DNA of 6,160 bases from Opitutaceae bacterium (GCA_031254955.1 JAIRTK010000443.1:1-6160); one strand, 5' to 3'. Positions 1-6,080 are shown, numbered from the stretch's first letter. Program-made: numbers and translations. The notes: generated from the sequence alone by a model not told the origin.

Positions 1-1281
1 GCGCAACACCTTGCTGGCGACGAACGGGACGGCCAGCAGGAACATGACGCCGCCACTGGCCAGCATCAGCCAGTCGATATTCACCACGTCGCCCAGCGGA
101 CCAAACAGGAGCATCCCGGCGGGCAGCATCAACGACCCCGCCATCGCAAACACACCAAACACCCGGCCCATGTAGGCGGGATCGACCCTCGTCTGAAACA
201 GCACCAGCGCGGGCGTGTTGTAGAGCGGAAGCACCAGCCCCAGAAAAAGCATGACCGACACATATAGCCGGAAATCGCCCGCCAGCCCCAGCGTCATCGT
301 CCCCGCGCCGAGCAAGGCATTGGCCAGGGCCAAGGAGTAAATCCGGTTTTTAAATCCGCCCCAAAAACCGATGACGATCCCGCCCACCGTCATCCCCGCC
401 GAAAAGGCGATCTCCGTCGCCGTGAGCCGCCACACGTCGCCTCCAAAATTGCGCGCGACCTGCAAGGGAGACAAAAACGCGACCGGCGCCAGCACGATAT
501 GAAAGACGATTGATATAATAATCAGCCGCTTGATAAAACCCTGCCCGAACGCATACCGAAACCCCTCCCGCATATCGTGAAAATAATCCACGCCCGAGGC
601 AGCAGGTGCCATGACCGGCGCAGACGAAGACGCGGGCGAAGGCGCAGATGAAGGTGCGGATGAAGACGCGGGAGAAAGTGCGGGCGTGGTCGCGGATGCG
701 GACGCCGCCGGGATTTTTACCAGAAAACACACCACGGTGATGCCCGCCGCCGCCGTGACCACGTCGATAAGAAAAATCATTTCGAGCGGGACAAACGTGA
801 GCAGCGCGCCGCTCGCCATGGGCGCGGCGATCATGGAACACGACTGGATGCTGCCGTTGATGCCATTGACCTTGGACAAATGCTCCGCCGGCGTAATCTG
901 CGGGATGAAGGCGTTCACCGCCGGCGAATGCACCCCCTGCCCCAACGCCCGCACCGCCGCGCAGACAAACAGCAACCACAACTCCCGGCACCCCGCCGCA
1001 AACACCACCGCCGTCACCAACGTGACGAACGCGATGCCGCCATCCGCCAGATTGATGAGCCGCTTCCGGTTGAAGCGATCTGCCCAGACGCCCCCGAACG
1101 GCGACATGAAAAACATCGGAAGCACGCCCACCACCACATACAACGTCATGACCGCGCCCGATTTCGTGGCCAGCGTGATGTGCCACATGATGGCAAACTG
1201 GGTCAACATGGAGCCAAACAACGACAACGTCTGCCCGCCGAGAAACAGGGCCGTGTTTTTCTTCCAGTCGAGCGCGCTCAT
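1..1281 (-). CDS. MFS exporter, DHA3 (macrolide-efflux-like) type, 3' end outside window
   Basis: The reverse strand is open for 427 codons from ATG at 1281 to the left edge, beginning MSALDWKKNTALFLGG. The protein has about 12 hydrophobic segments, near residues 12-33, 43-65, 80-98, 101-116, 147-165, 168-189, 250-272, 288-308, 314-334, 338-360, 372-394 and 402-424. The loop after helix 2 carries the MFS motif A (GGVWADRFNRKR, residues 63-74). This N-terminal pattern is typical of the DHA3 group, which includes MefA-like macrolide exporters and EntS-like siderophore exporters, so proton-driven efflux across the inner membrane is likely. The substrate cannot be told. Helix 12 is already present, so only a short tail should be missing. 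The start is chosen because the protein aligns with the usual MFS start a few residues before helix 1; a G-rich stretch lies just upstream, but it is not a clear ribosome binding site. The gene is divergent from argB. An odd Ala/Ser/Pro linker separates helices 6 and 7. Confidence 0.9.
   Translation of the reverse strand, partial: MSALDWKKNTALFLGGQTLSLFGSMLTQFAIMWHITLATKSGAVMTLYVVVGVLPMFFMSPFGGVWADRFNRKRLINLADGGIAFVTLVTAVVFAAGCRELWLLFVCAAVRALGQGVHSPAVNAFIPQITPAEHLSKVNGINGSIQSCSMIAAPMASGALLTFVPLEMIFLIDVVTAAAGITVVCFLVKIPAASASATTPALSPASSSAPSSAPSPASSSAPVMAPAASGVDYFHDMREGFRYAFGQGFIKRLIIISIVFHIVLAPVAFLSPLQVARNFGGDVWRLTATEIAFSAGMTVGGIVIGFWGGFKNRIYSLALANALLGAGTMTLGLAGDFRLYVSVMLFLGLVLPLYNTPALVLFQTRVDPAYMGRVFGVFAMAGSLMLPAGMLLFGPLGDVVNIDWLMLASGGVMFLLAVPFVASKVLR
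595..711 (-). repeat. Low-complexity Ala/Ser/Pro linker inside the MFS gene
   Basis: Residues 191-229 of the exporter are almost only Ala, Ser, Pro and Thr, with SSAPSSAPSPASSSAP as the core. At the DNA level the plus strand shows degenerate repeats of GAAGACGCGGG and GATGAAG-type units between about 620 and 690, consistent with growth by slippage. It lies where MFS proteins have the cytoplasmic loop between helices 6 and 7. Reading frame is kept on both sides. Confidence 0.75.
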
Positions 1282-1463
1282 GCGCCCCCAGAATCCCGCC
1301 CCGCCACGCCACGGCGATATTTTTCCCGCCGCGCCCCAAAAATTTTATCGAAAACCCTCCCGCGAGTGCGATAGGTGTTGCCTCCCTCTTCAAACAAACC
1401 GTGAGCGCCTTCACCCAACTCCACCACTTCCATGCGGCCGCCGACCGCGCGCCTTGACCCGCA
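1282..1463. other. Divergent intergenic region between MFS gene and argB
   Basis: This 182-bp spacer must hold the promoters for both divergent genes. Toward the exporter, a -10-like TAAAAT (minus strand, 1347-1342) lies in the only AT-rich patch, but no convincing -35 sits 16-18 bp upstream. Toward argB I see no good promoter, no arginine-repressor-like palindrome and no Shine-Dalgarno before the ATG at 1464. The sequence just before that ATG is TTGACCCGCA. Confidence 0.4.
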
Positions 1464-2348
1464 ATGAACGTCGCCGAGATCACCGCCAAGACGAAGGTGC
1501 TGCTTGAGGCACTCCCCTACATCCAGGATTTTCGAGGCTCCATCTTTGTCGTGAAATACGGCGGAAGCTTCATGGACGACCCCGATCCCGTGGCCCGAGG
1601 CCGCGTGGCCTGCGACATCGCGTTTCTCGCCGCCGTCGGCATCAACGTCGTCGTCGTGCACGGCGGCGGCAAAGCCATCACGAAAGCCATGTCCGAATCG
1701 GGCCTGAAGGCGAATTTCGTCAACGGCATGCGCGTGACCGACGAAGCCGCCGTCGCCATCGTGAAACGCACCCTCGACGACGTGGTGAACCGCGACGTGT
1801 GCGCCGCCATCGCCCGCGCGGGCGCGAAACCGAGGGGACTGCCCGGCGACACCGTGCTCGCCTGCGAAAAGCTCGCCATGGACGACGACGGCAACCCCGT
1901 CGATCTCGGCTACGTCGGCGACATCACCGAAGTGAAAGCCAAGGTGATCAAAAAGGAAATCACCGACGGATTCGTGCCGGTCATATCGCCCGTCGCCGAA
2001 GGCTACGCCGACGAAAAACCCTACAACATCAACGCCGACATCGCCGCCGGCCGCATCGCCAGCGCGCTGCGCGCCCGCCGGCTGGTTTACATGAGCGACG
2101 TGCCCGGCCTGCTCTCCGACCCGGCGAATCCCGACACCCTCATCTCGACGCTCAAGGTCTCCCAAGTCGAACCGCTCAAGAAAACCGGAGTGATCGACAA
2201 AGGCATGCGCCCGAAAGTCGCCAGCGCCATCCGCGCATTGCAAGAAGGCGTGCAACGCGTGCACTTCATCGACGGCCGCCTCCCGCACAGCCTGCTGCTG
2301 GAAATTTTCACCGACAAAGGCATCGGCACCGAGATCGTGCAGGGATGA
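1464..2348 (+). CDS. argB: Acetylglutamate kinase (ArgB), arginine biosynthesis
   Basis: This 294-residue protein phosphorylates N-acetyl-L-glutamate with ATP to N-acetyl-gamma-glutamyl phosphate, the second and usually feedback-controlled step of arginine synthesis in the cytoplasm. Visible amino-acid-kinase motifs are the phosphate-binding VVKYGG with catalytic-type Lys31 (29-34), the VVHGGGK loop (64-70), the substrate region FVNGMRVTD (85-93), [13 protein letters not shown] (187-199), the SDVPGLL turn (211-217) and KGMRPKV (246-252). Length fits the family. An extra N-terminal helix (residues 1-22) precedes the core, and the C-terminus reads [18 protein letters not shown]. Both traits are known from hexameric, arginine-inhibited enzymes, so I infer feedback inhibition by arginine. 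The ATG start keeps the whole N-helix. No other arg gene is present, so it may be transcribed alone. No intrinsic terminator follows it. Confidence 0.97.
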   Translation: MNVAEITAKTKVLLEALPYIQDFRGSIFVVKYGGSFMDDPDPVARGRVACDIAFLAAVGINVVVVHGGGKAITKAMSESGLKANFVNGMRVTDEAAVAIVKRTLDDVVNRDVCAAIARAGAKPRGLPGDTVLACEKLAMDDDGNPVDLGYVGDITEVKAKVIKKEITDGFVPVISPVAEGYADEKPYNINADIAAGRIASALRARRLVYMSDVPGLLSDPANPDTLISTLKVSQVEPLKKTGVIDKGMRPKVASAIRALQEGVQRVHFIDGRLPHSLLLEIFTDKGIGTEIVQG

Positions 2349-2363
2349 GCAAAATGCGGACCT

Positions 2364-2384
2364 CGGATTACGGATTACGGAATC
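2364..2384 (+). repeat. Three 7-bp tandem near-repeats after argB
   Basis: CGGATTA, CGGATTA and CGGAATC follow each other directly, 16 bp after the argB stop. The run is too short to assign a role. It lies exactly where the minus-strand open frame at 2395 stops, so it could mark an old junction. Confidence 0.5.
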
Positions 2385-2394
2385 GGACGCTTTG

Positions 2395-2559
2395 TTAACC
2401 AATGGGACGCATCGGCAGGGACACCTCCCCGGAAAGCCTCCCAAAATACTCGTCCACCGCCGCCCGCGACTCCGCCACCACCTTCGGCCCCATGCCCGGA
2501 AACGGCGGCGGCTGCATCCACTCGACATCGCCCGCCTCGCGCACCGGCAGTTGCACCAT
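2395..2559 (-). pseudogene. Short minus-strand frame, possible remnant of a methylguanine-DNA methyltransferase
   Basis: From ATG at 2559 to TAA at 2397-2395, 54 codons read as plausible protein with the G-ending codons of the minus-strand exporter gene. The frame stays open upstream, but there it enters the poly-G tract and becomes glycine/arginine filler, so the true 5' end is unclear. The last part, [18 protein letters not shown] then RPIG and stop, resembles the stretch of Ogt/MGMT proteins just before their GT-FQ..VW segment (consensus roughly LxEYFxGxxxxFxLPLxxxGTxFQ, from memory). The stop falls exactly where the GT-FQ part should follow, and the catalytic PCHR domain is absent. It may therefore be a truncated alkyltransferase gene, an unrelated small gene, or chance. 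The similarity is short and unverified. Confidence 0.3.
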
Positions 2560-2581
2560 CGGCCCCAGCACCGCCTCGATT

Positions 2582-2638
2582 CCCCCCCCCCGCCCCTCAC
2601 CCCGCCTCCCCTCCCGCCCGTCTCCCCCCCCTCCCCCC
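2582..2638. repeat. Poly-C tract with G-quadruplex potential on the minus strand
   Basis: The plus strand has runs of 10, 4, 4, 4, 3, 3, 8 and 6 consecutive C separated by one to four other bases. The minus strand therefore has many G runs of three or more with short loops, which meets the usual G-quadruplex pattern. It is non-coding on the plus strand and about 240 bp upstream of rpsO. Confidence 0.8.
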
Positions 2639-2658
2639 AATTCCTCCAAACATTTTCC

Positions 2659-2687
2659 TTGCCCCCGTCCCCGCCAAACGGGATACA
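2659..2687 (+). promoter_or_regulatory. Weak candidate promoter for rpsO
   Basis: TTGCCC (2659-2664, four of six matches to the -35 consensus) and GATACA (2682-2687, three of six to the -10) are 17 bp apart and lie just before the folded rpsO leader. This is the best pair I see in the upstream region, but the match is weak. Confidence 0.25.
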
Positions 2688-2701
2688 TGCCGCTTGCGTT
2701 A

Positions 2702-2844
2702 GTGGAAATCCGTCGGTTGCGGATTCCCACCATGACTGGTCCGGCATCCTGCCGGATTGGAACGGTGACACCGGCAAAGACCGCGGAGGATGCCGCCAAA
2801 ATCCTCCCGGAACGAGCGGGTGGCTCGGAGCCTGCGAAGGCTCC
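2702..2844 (+). promoter_or_regulatory. rpsO upstream leader with four consecutive hairpins
   Basis: Four hairpins lie in 143 bases. Hairpin 1 pairs 2702-2712 with 2720-2730 (10 of 11 pairs, loop TCGGTTG). Hairpin 2 pairs 2740-2746 with 2750-2756 (7 bp, loop TCC). Hairpin 3 pairs 2785-2791 with 2801-2807 (7 bp). Hairpin 4 pairs GGAGCCT at 2827-2833 with AGGCTCC at 2838-2844, closed by a GCGA tetraloop of the GNRA class. The rpsO start follows 31 bases later in an A/C-rich unstructured stretch. In several bacteria S15 represses its own mRNA by binding a folded leader, and the leader structures differ between lineages, so this could be such a site. It could equally be a dispersed palindromic repeat. 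That the RNA is made at all depends on the promoter lying upstream. Confidence 0.4.
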
Positions 2845-2875
2845 CTCCAGTCGTGCACCTCAACAACAAAAACCA

Positions 2876-3139
2876 ATGCCAACAGTCATAAAACCCGAAA
2901 TCATATCCGAATTCAAAACCCACGAGAAGGACACCGGCTCCTCCGAAGTCCAGATCGCGCTGCTCACCGCCCGCATCAATCATTTGACCGAGCACCTGCG
3001 CACGCACCGCAAAGACTTCCACAGCCGCCGCGGCCTTCTCCAGATGGCAAGCCGCCGCCGCAAACTCCTCGACTACTTGAAACGCACCAACCTCCCCAAG
3101 TACACCGAGATATTGCAAAAACTGAGCCTCCGCCGCTGA
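2876..3139 (+). CDS. rpsO: 30S ribosomal protein S15
   Basis: The 87-residue product matches bacterial S15 along its length (E. coli 89 residues). Hallmarks are [17 protein letters not shown] (residues 18-34), [19 protein letters not shown] (37-55) and [11 protein letters not shown] (60-70), ending LSLRR. S15 binds the central domain of 16S rRNA early in 30S assembly and contributes to subunit bridging. The reading frame is open far upstream, but the start at 2876 ([13 protein letters not shown]) is the one that fits S15 proteins, and the upstream frame is only GC-rich filler. No Shine-Dalgarno is present; the preceding bases are CAACAACAAAAACCA. It is followed 341 bp later by pnp, the classical rpsO-pnp arrangement. 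Confidence 0.98.
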   Translation: MPTVIKPEIISEFKTHEKDTGSSEVQIALLTARINHLTEHLRTHRKDFHSRRGLLQMASRRRKLLDYLKRTNLPKYTEILQKLSLRR

Positions 3140-3152
3140 CGCCTCTCTTTCA

Positions 3153-3190
3153 GCACACGGGCGACCCGATCCACGGGTCGCCCGTTGTGC
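3153..3190 (+). terminator. Long hairpin after rpsO, terminator-like or processing site
   Basis: A perfect 12-bp GC-rich stem pairs 3157-3168 (ACGGGCGACCCG) with 3174-3185 around the loop ATCCA. It is extended by four more pairs (3153-3156 with 3187-3190) past one bulged T. It begins 13 bases after the rpsO stop. There is no U-tract behind it (ATCCCTGC follows), so efficient intrinsic termination is doubtful. In E. coli the same rpsO-pnp gap holds an attenuating terminator and RNase III sites, so partial termination, processing or 3'-end protection of rpsO mRNA are all possible. Confidence 0.65.
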
Positions 3191-3480
3191 ATCCCTGCGA
3201 ACACCGACGTTAAACCTGGGACATTTCCACCTGCCTCCCTCCCCCCCTCTCTCTCCACCGGAAGGCGGCAAACGGAAATCTCTCAAGTCTGACCCGAAAA
3301 CGCAAAAAAGAACCGGCCCCCGGACGGCAAAACCCGCCCCCCCTCAAAAAAAACACCAACCCGCCCGTCCTCCCACCCTCCCCCTCAACACCAACCCGAC
3401 CCAACCGCAAGCCCGGCCAGCGCGCCCAAACACCGCCGCCCCGCTCCACCACCTGAACCCGAACCCATAAAAAACCACAC
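3191..3480 (+). promoter_or_regulatory. C-rich, G-poor pnp leader with possible Rho-loading character
   Basis: The 290 bases before pnp have no gene. In 3301-3480 I count 93 C, 24 G, 55 A and 8 T, a composition typical of unstructured Rho-utilisation regions. The minus strand of 3364-3384 also has four G runs with loops of 1, 1 and 5 bases. No Shine-Dalgarno precedes the pnp ATG, where CCATAAAAAACCACAC is seen. No convincing promoter was found, so pnp is probably read through from rpsO at least in part. A role in Rho-dependent control of pnp is inference only. Confidence 0.4.
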
Positions 3481-5661
3481 ATGAAACAAAAACACACCGT
3501 CACCGTCCCCGGCCTCGGCATCACCTTCGCCACCGGCACCCTCGCCCACCTCGCCAACGGCGCCGTCACCGTCACCGTCGGCGAAACCATCGTCTTCGTC
3601 TCCGCCACCGCCGCCGAAACCATCAAACCCGGCCAAGACTTCTTCCCCCTCACCGTCGATTACCGCGAAAAATACGCCGCCGCCGGACGCTTCCCCGGAG
3701 GCTATTTCAAACGCGAAGGCCGCCCCTCCGAAAAAGAAATCCTCACCTCGCGCCTCTGCGACCGCCCCTGCCGCCCCCTCTTCCCCGCGGGCTTCCTCAA
3801 CGAAGTCCAAGTCATCGGCCTGCTCCTCTCCGCCGACCAAGTCAACGAATCCGACATCTCCATGGTCAACGGCGCCAGCGCCGCCCTCGCCCTCTCCGAC
3901 ATCCCCTGGGCCGGCCCCATCGCCGCCGTACGCATCGCGCAAATCGACGGCCAATTCGTCGCCAACCCCACCATCGAACAAATGTATGCCTCCGACCTCG
4001 ACCTCATCTACGTCGGCAACGAAAAAGACATGCTCATGATCGAAGGCTCCGCCGCGCAACTCCCCGAAGACCGCTTCATCGAAGCCCTCGAATACGCGCA
4101 CCAAGCCATCCAACCCATCATCGCCGCCATCAAAGAACTCGTCGCCCTCGCCGGCAAACCCAAACGCGACTACCCCCTCGTCGCCGCCAAACCCGAAACC
4201 CGCGCCATCATCGAACGCGTCGCCGGCCCCAAAATCGAAGACGCCATCTTCGGCCAGGAAAAACAAACCCGCGCCGCCAACATCAAAACCCTCAAAGAAG
4301 AAACCGCCGCCGCGCTCCACGCCGAACTCGGCGAAGGCAACTACGCCGAACACGACATCGCCATCGTCTTTGAAGACCTCCAATACCAAGCCTACCGCAA
4401 AGCCGTCCTCGAACGCGGCGCGCGCGCCGACCACCGCGACGCCCTCACCCTCCGCGAAATCACCTGCGAAGCCGGCGTGCTCCCCCGCGTCCACGGCTCC
4501 GCCCTCTTCAAACGCGGCGACACCCAAGCCCTCGTCATCGCCACCCTCGGCCCCACCAAAGAAGCCCAGGAACTCGACGCGCTCACCGGCGGCGCGAAAT
4601 CCAAATCCTTCACCCTCCATTACAACTTCCCCCCCTACTCCGTCGGCGAGACCGGCCGCTTTGGCGCGCCCGGACGCCGCGAAATCGGCCACGGCGCGCT
4701 CGCCGAACGCTCCCTCGTCCCCGTGCTCCCCCCCGAAGACCACTTCGCCTACTCCATCCGCCTCGTCTCCGAAATCATGGCCTCCAACGGCTCCACCTCC
4801 ATGGCCTCCATCTGCGGCGGCTGCCTCGCGCTCATGGACGCCGGCGTGCCCATCATCGCCCCCGTCGCCGGCATCTCCTGCGGCCTCATGACCGAAACCG
4901 GCCCCGACGGCGCCATCACCCGCTGGACCACCCTCACCGACATCCTCGGCGAAGAAGACCACTTCGGCGACATGGACTTCAAACTCGCCGGCACCACCAC
5001 CGGCATCACCGGCTTCCAACTCGACCTCAAAATCAACGGCCTCCCCCTCGAAATCGCCAAAAAAGCCATCCACCAAGCCCGCGAAGCCCGCATCGAAATC
5101 CTCAAAAAGATGCTCGCCTCCATCCCCGCCCCCCGCGCCCAACTCTCCGCCTACGCACCGCGCATCCAGACCATCCAAATCGACCCGGAAAAAATCGGCC
5201 TGCTCATCGGCCCCGGCGGCAAAACCATCCGCCGCATCACCGAAGTGACCGGCGCGCAAATCGACATCGCCGAAGACGACTCCGGCAAAGTTTACATCTA
5301 CTCGAACAACGCCGACTCGATGAACCGCGCCGTGCAGGAAATCGACCTGCTCTGCGGAGGCGGCGCGCAAATCGAAGTCGGCAAACTCTACCGCGGCGTC
5401 GTGAAAGGCACGAAAGAATTTGGCGCCTTCGTCGAATGCCTCCCCGGCAAGGAAGGCCTCGTGCACATCAGCGAACTCGCCGACTTCCGCGTCCGCCGCA
5501 CCGAAGACGTGTGCAAAGTGGGCGACGAAATGTGGGTGAAGTGCATCGGCATCGACGAGCGCAGCAACAAAGTCCGCCTCTCCCGCCGCGCCGCGATGAA
5601 AGAACTGGAACAACAAACCGACGCCGAAGCGACTCCCTCCGACCAAGCCCCCGCGTCCTGA
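3481..5661 (+). CDS. pnp: Polynucleotide phosphorylase (PNPase)
   Basis: This 726-residue protein (E. coli 711) degrades RNA 3'-5' with phosphate, releasing nucleoside diphosphates, and works as a trimer, often with RNase E-type degradosomes. Domains in order are RNase PH-like 1 (about 10-140, with [12 protein letters not shown] at 54-65 and [12 protein letters not shown] at 91-102), a helical domain (about 145-300), RNase PH-like 2 (about 313-540), KH (about 561-620, GPGG loop at 577-580) and S1 (about 631-703). In the active domain [12 protein letters not shown] (338-349), [10 protein letters not shown] (381-390), PGRREIGHG (397-405) and SNGSTSMAS (435-443) are intact. Asp493, Asp499 and Lys501 correspond to E. 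coli Asp486, Asp492 and Lys494, so the enzyme should be active. A minor variant is Asp317-His318-Arg319 where many relatives have DGR. A short polar tail follows S1. Codon use is extreme in the first part: 80 of the first 100 codons end in C and only two in G. Confidence 0.98.
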   Translation: MKQKHTVTVPGLGITFATGTLAHLANGAVTVTVGETIVFVSATAAETIKPGQDFFPLTVDYREKYAAAGRFPGGYFKREGRPSEKEILTSRLCDRPCRPLFPAGFLNEVQVIGLLLSADQVNESDISMVNGASAALALSDIPWAGPIAAVRIAQIDGQFVANPTIEQMYASDLDLIYVGNEKDMLMIEGSAAQLPEDRFIEALEYAHQAIQPIIAAIKELVALAGKPKRDYPLVAAKPETRAIIERVAGPKIEDAIFGQEKQTRAANIKTLKEETAAALHAELGEGNYAEHDIAIVFEDLQYQAYRKAVLERGARADHRDALTLREITCEAGVLPRVHGSALFKRGDTQALVIATLGPTKEAQELDALTGGAKSKSFTLHYNFPPYSVGETGRFGAPGRREIGHGALAERSLVPVLPPEDHFAYSIRLVSEIMASNGSTSMASICGGCLALMDAGVPIIAPVAGISCGLMTETGPDGAITRWTTLTDILGEEDHFGDMDFKLAGTTTGITGFQLDLKINGLPLEIAKKAIHQAREARIEILKKMLASIPAPRAQLSAYAPRIQTIQIDPEKIGLLIGPGGKTIRRITEVTGAQIDIAEDDSGKVYIYSNNADSMNRAVQEIDLLCGGGAQIEVGKLYRGVVKGTKEFGAFVECLPGKEGLVHISELADFRVRRTEDVCKVGDEMWVKCIGIDERSNKVRLSRRAAMKELEQQTDAEATPSDQAPAS

Positions 5662-5683
5662 TCGAGTCGCACGGACGTCCTGT

Positions 5684-5718
5684 TCATGCGATAGCAAGGC
5701 ATGAGCGGTCGAACCGCT
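5684..5718 (+). other. Two small hairpins in the pnp 3' untranslated region
   Basis: TCATGC (5684-5689) can pair with GCATGA (5699-5704), and AGCGGT (5704-5709) with ACCGCT (5713-5718). They lie between the pnp stop and the main terminator and overlap by one base. They may fold the mRNA 3' end. No gene is seen in 5662-5757. Confidence 0.35.
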
Positions 5719-5757
5719 GATTCGCCTCACATCTCATCATTTCAAAAACAACCCGCC

Positions 5758-5789
5758 AAAGCGCGCCGCAAAACCCGGCGCGCTTTTTT
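5758..5789 (+). terminator. Strong intrinsic terminator of pnp
   Basis: GCGCGCCG (5761-5768) pairs perfectly with CGGCGCGC (5776-5783) around the loop CAAAACC, followed directly by six T. AAA at 5758-5760 can extend the stem into the T run. It lies about 100 bases after the pnp stop and closes the rpsO-pnp unit. Confidence 0.93.
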
Positions 5790-5842
5790 GTGTCAACGCC
5801 ACGGAAAACAGATCATTTTCGCGACGGTTCTTTGCGCTGCGG

Positions 5843-5866
5843 ATTTTCCGCCTGCCATCGGAAAAT
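5843..5866. repeat. 8-bp inverted repeat in the post-pnp spacer
   Basis: ATTTTCCG (5843-5850) and CGGAAAAT (5859-5866) form a perfect 8-bp stem with an 8-base loop. No T run follows on either strand, so it is not a typical terminator. The role is unknown. Confidence 0.5.
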
Positions 5867-5889
5867 GGAAAAATGAAATACAGGCTGAT

Positions 5890-5933
5890 ATTATACCCTT
5901 TCCCAGTGAAAATTATACCGTTTCCCAGTGAAA
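5890..5933 (+). repeat. Two tandem 22-bp repeats
   Basis: Unit 1 (5890-5911) and unit 2 (5912-5933) share 21 of 22 bases, differing only at C5898 versus G5920. Both start ATTATACC and end TTTCCCAGTGAAA. A third copy lies inverted at 6059-6080, differing at 2 positions from unit 1 and 3 from unit 2. Confidence 0.9.
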
Positions 5934-5957
5934 AGCACACTTTAGAAGCAGAGCCAT

Positions 5958-5982
5958 GTAGGGGCTTCGCTTGCGAAGCCCG
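5958..5982 (+). repeat. REP-like palindrome, forward copy
   Basis: A GTAG foot (5958-5961) is followed by a palindrome of GGGCTTCGC (5962-5970) and GCGAAGCCC (5973-5981) around TT. A 5' GTAG next to a hairpin is the hallmark of REP sequences mobilised or once mobilised by RAYT (TnpA-REP) Y1 transposases. No such transposase gene is in this window. Confidence 0.7.
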
Positions 5983-6013
5983 TTGCTGGAGCACGGCCTT
6001 TGCTGGCGCACGG
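5983..6013 (+). repeat. Linker with imperfect 14-bp direct repeat
   Basis: TTGCTGGAGCACGG (5983-5996) recurs as TTGCTGGCGCACGG (6000-6013) with one mismatch and a period of 17 bases, filling most of the gap between the two REP-like palindromes. Confidence 0.75.
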
Positions 6014-6022
6014 TTATCAAGC

Positions 6023-6047
6023 CGGGCGTCGCAAGCGACGCCCCTAC
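6023..6047 (-). repeat. REP-like palindrome, inverted copy
   Basis: GGGCGTCGC (6024-6032) and GCGACGCCC (6035-6043) pair around AA and are followed by CTAC (6044-6047), the complement of GTAG. Read on the minus strand it matches the forward copy at 23 of 25 positions. The two differences are on opposite sides of the stem and keep it paired (T-A versus G-C). Confidence 0.7.
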
Positions 6048-6080
6048 AAAAGTGTGATTTTCATTGGGAATGGGTATAAT

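Larger units (their letters stand above)
5890..6080. mobile_element. Nested inverted-repeat element, candidate MITE/BIME
   Basis: The outer 32-bp arms 5912-5943 and 6049-6080 are inverted copies with 28 of 32 positions matching, ending ATTATACC and GGTATAAT. A second tandem copy of the left arm's first 22 bp lies outside at 5890-5911. Inside the arms sit two head-to-head REP-like palindromes (5958-5982 and 6023-6047) and a linker with an imperfect direct repeat. No coding frame fits. The whole could fold into one cruciform-like structure. Such build is typical of small non-autonomous elements or bacterial interspersed mosaic elements. No clear target-site duplication is visible, and copy number elsewhere in the genome is unknown. 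Confidence 0.6.

Noticed and set aside
611..1507. Plus-strand open frames of 298 and 164 codons opposite the MFS gene
   Set aside because: They are shadows of the exporter, whose reverse-strand translation shows clear membrane helices and MFS motif A.
2402..2875. In-frame upstream extension of rpsO giving a 245-residue product
   Set aside because: The added part is Pro/Ser/Arg filler from the poly-C tract. S15 homologues start at the position of ATG 2876.
1278..2882. Minus-strand open frame of 534 codons across argB and the rpsO upstream region
   Set aside because: It runs antisense through the intact argB and through poly-G sequence, with no protein family resemblance overall. Only the separate frame at 2395-2559 looks protein-like.
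3185..3215. Possible pnp promoter (TTGTGC ... TTAAAC)
   Set aside because: Only three of six matches in each box and a 19-bp spacing; the TTGTGC is part of the rpsO hairpin stem.
3385..5730. Very long minus-strand open frame opposite pnp (781 codons)
   Set aside because: It is low in complexity (Gly, Asp, Phe, Ala, Val) and arises because pnp codons nearly always end in C or A, which removes stops on the reverse strand. pnp itself has all family motifs.
5684..5735. tRNA-like look around GCGGTCGAACCGC
   Set aside because: The loop is too short for a T-arm, and no acceptor stem, D-arm or anticodon arm can be drawn around it.
5890..5933. Possible start of a CRISPR array
   Set aside because: The two 22-bp repeats abut without spacers and the third copy is inverted, which does not fit CRISPR.
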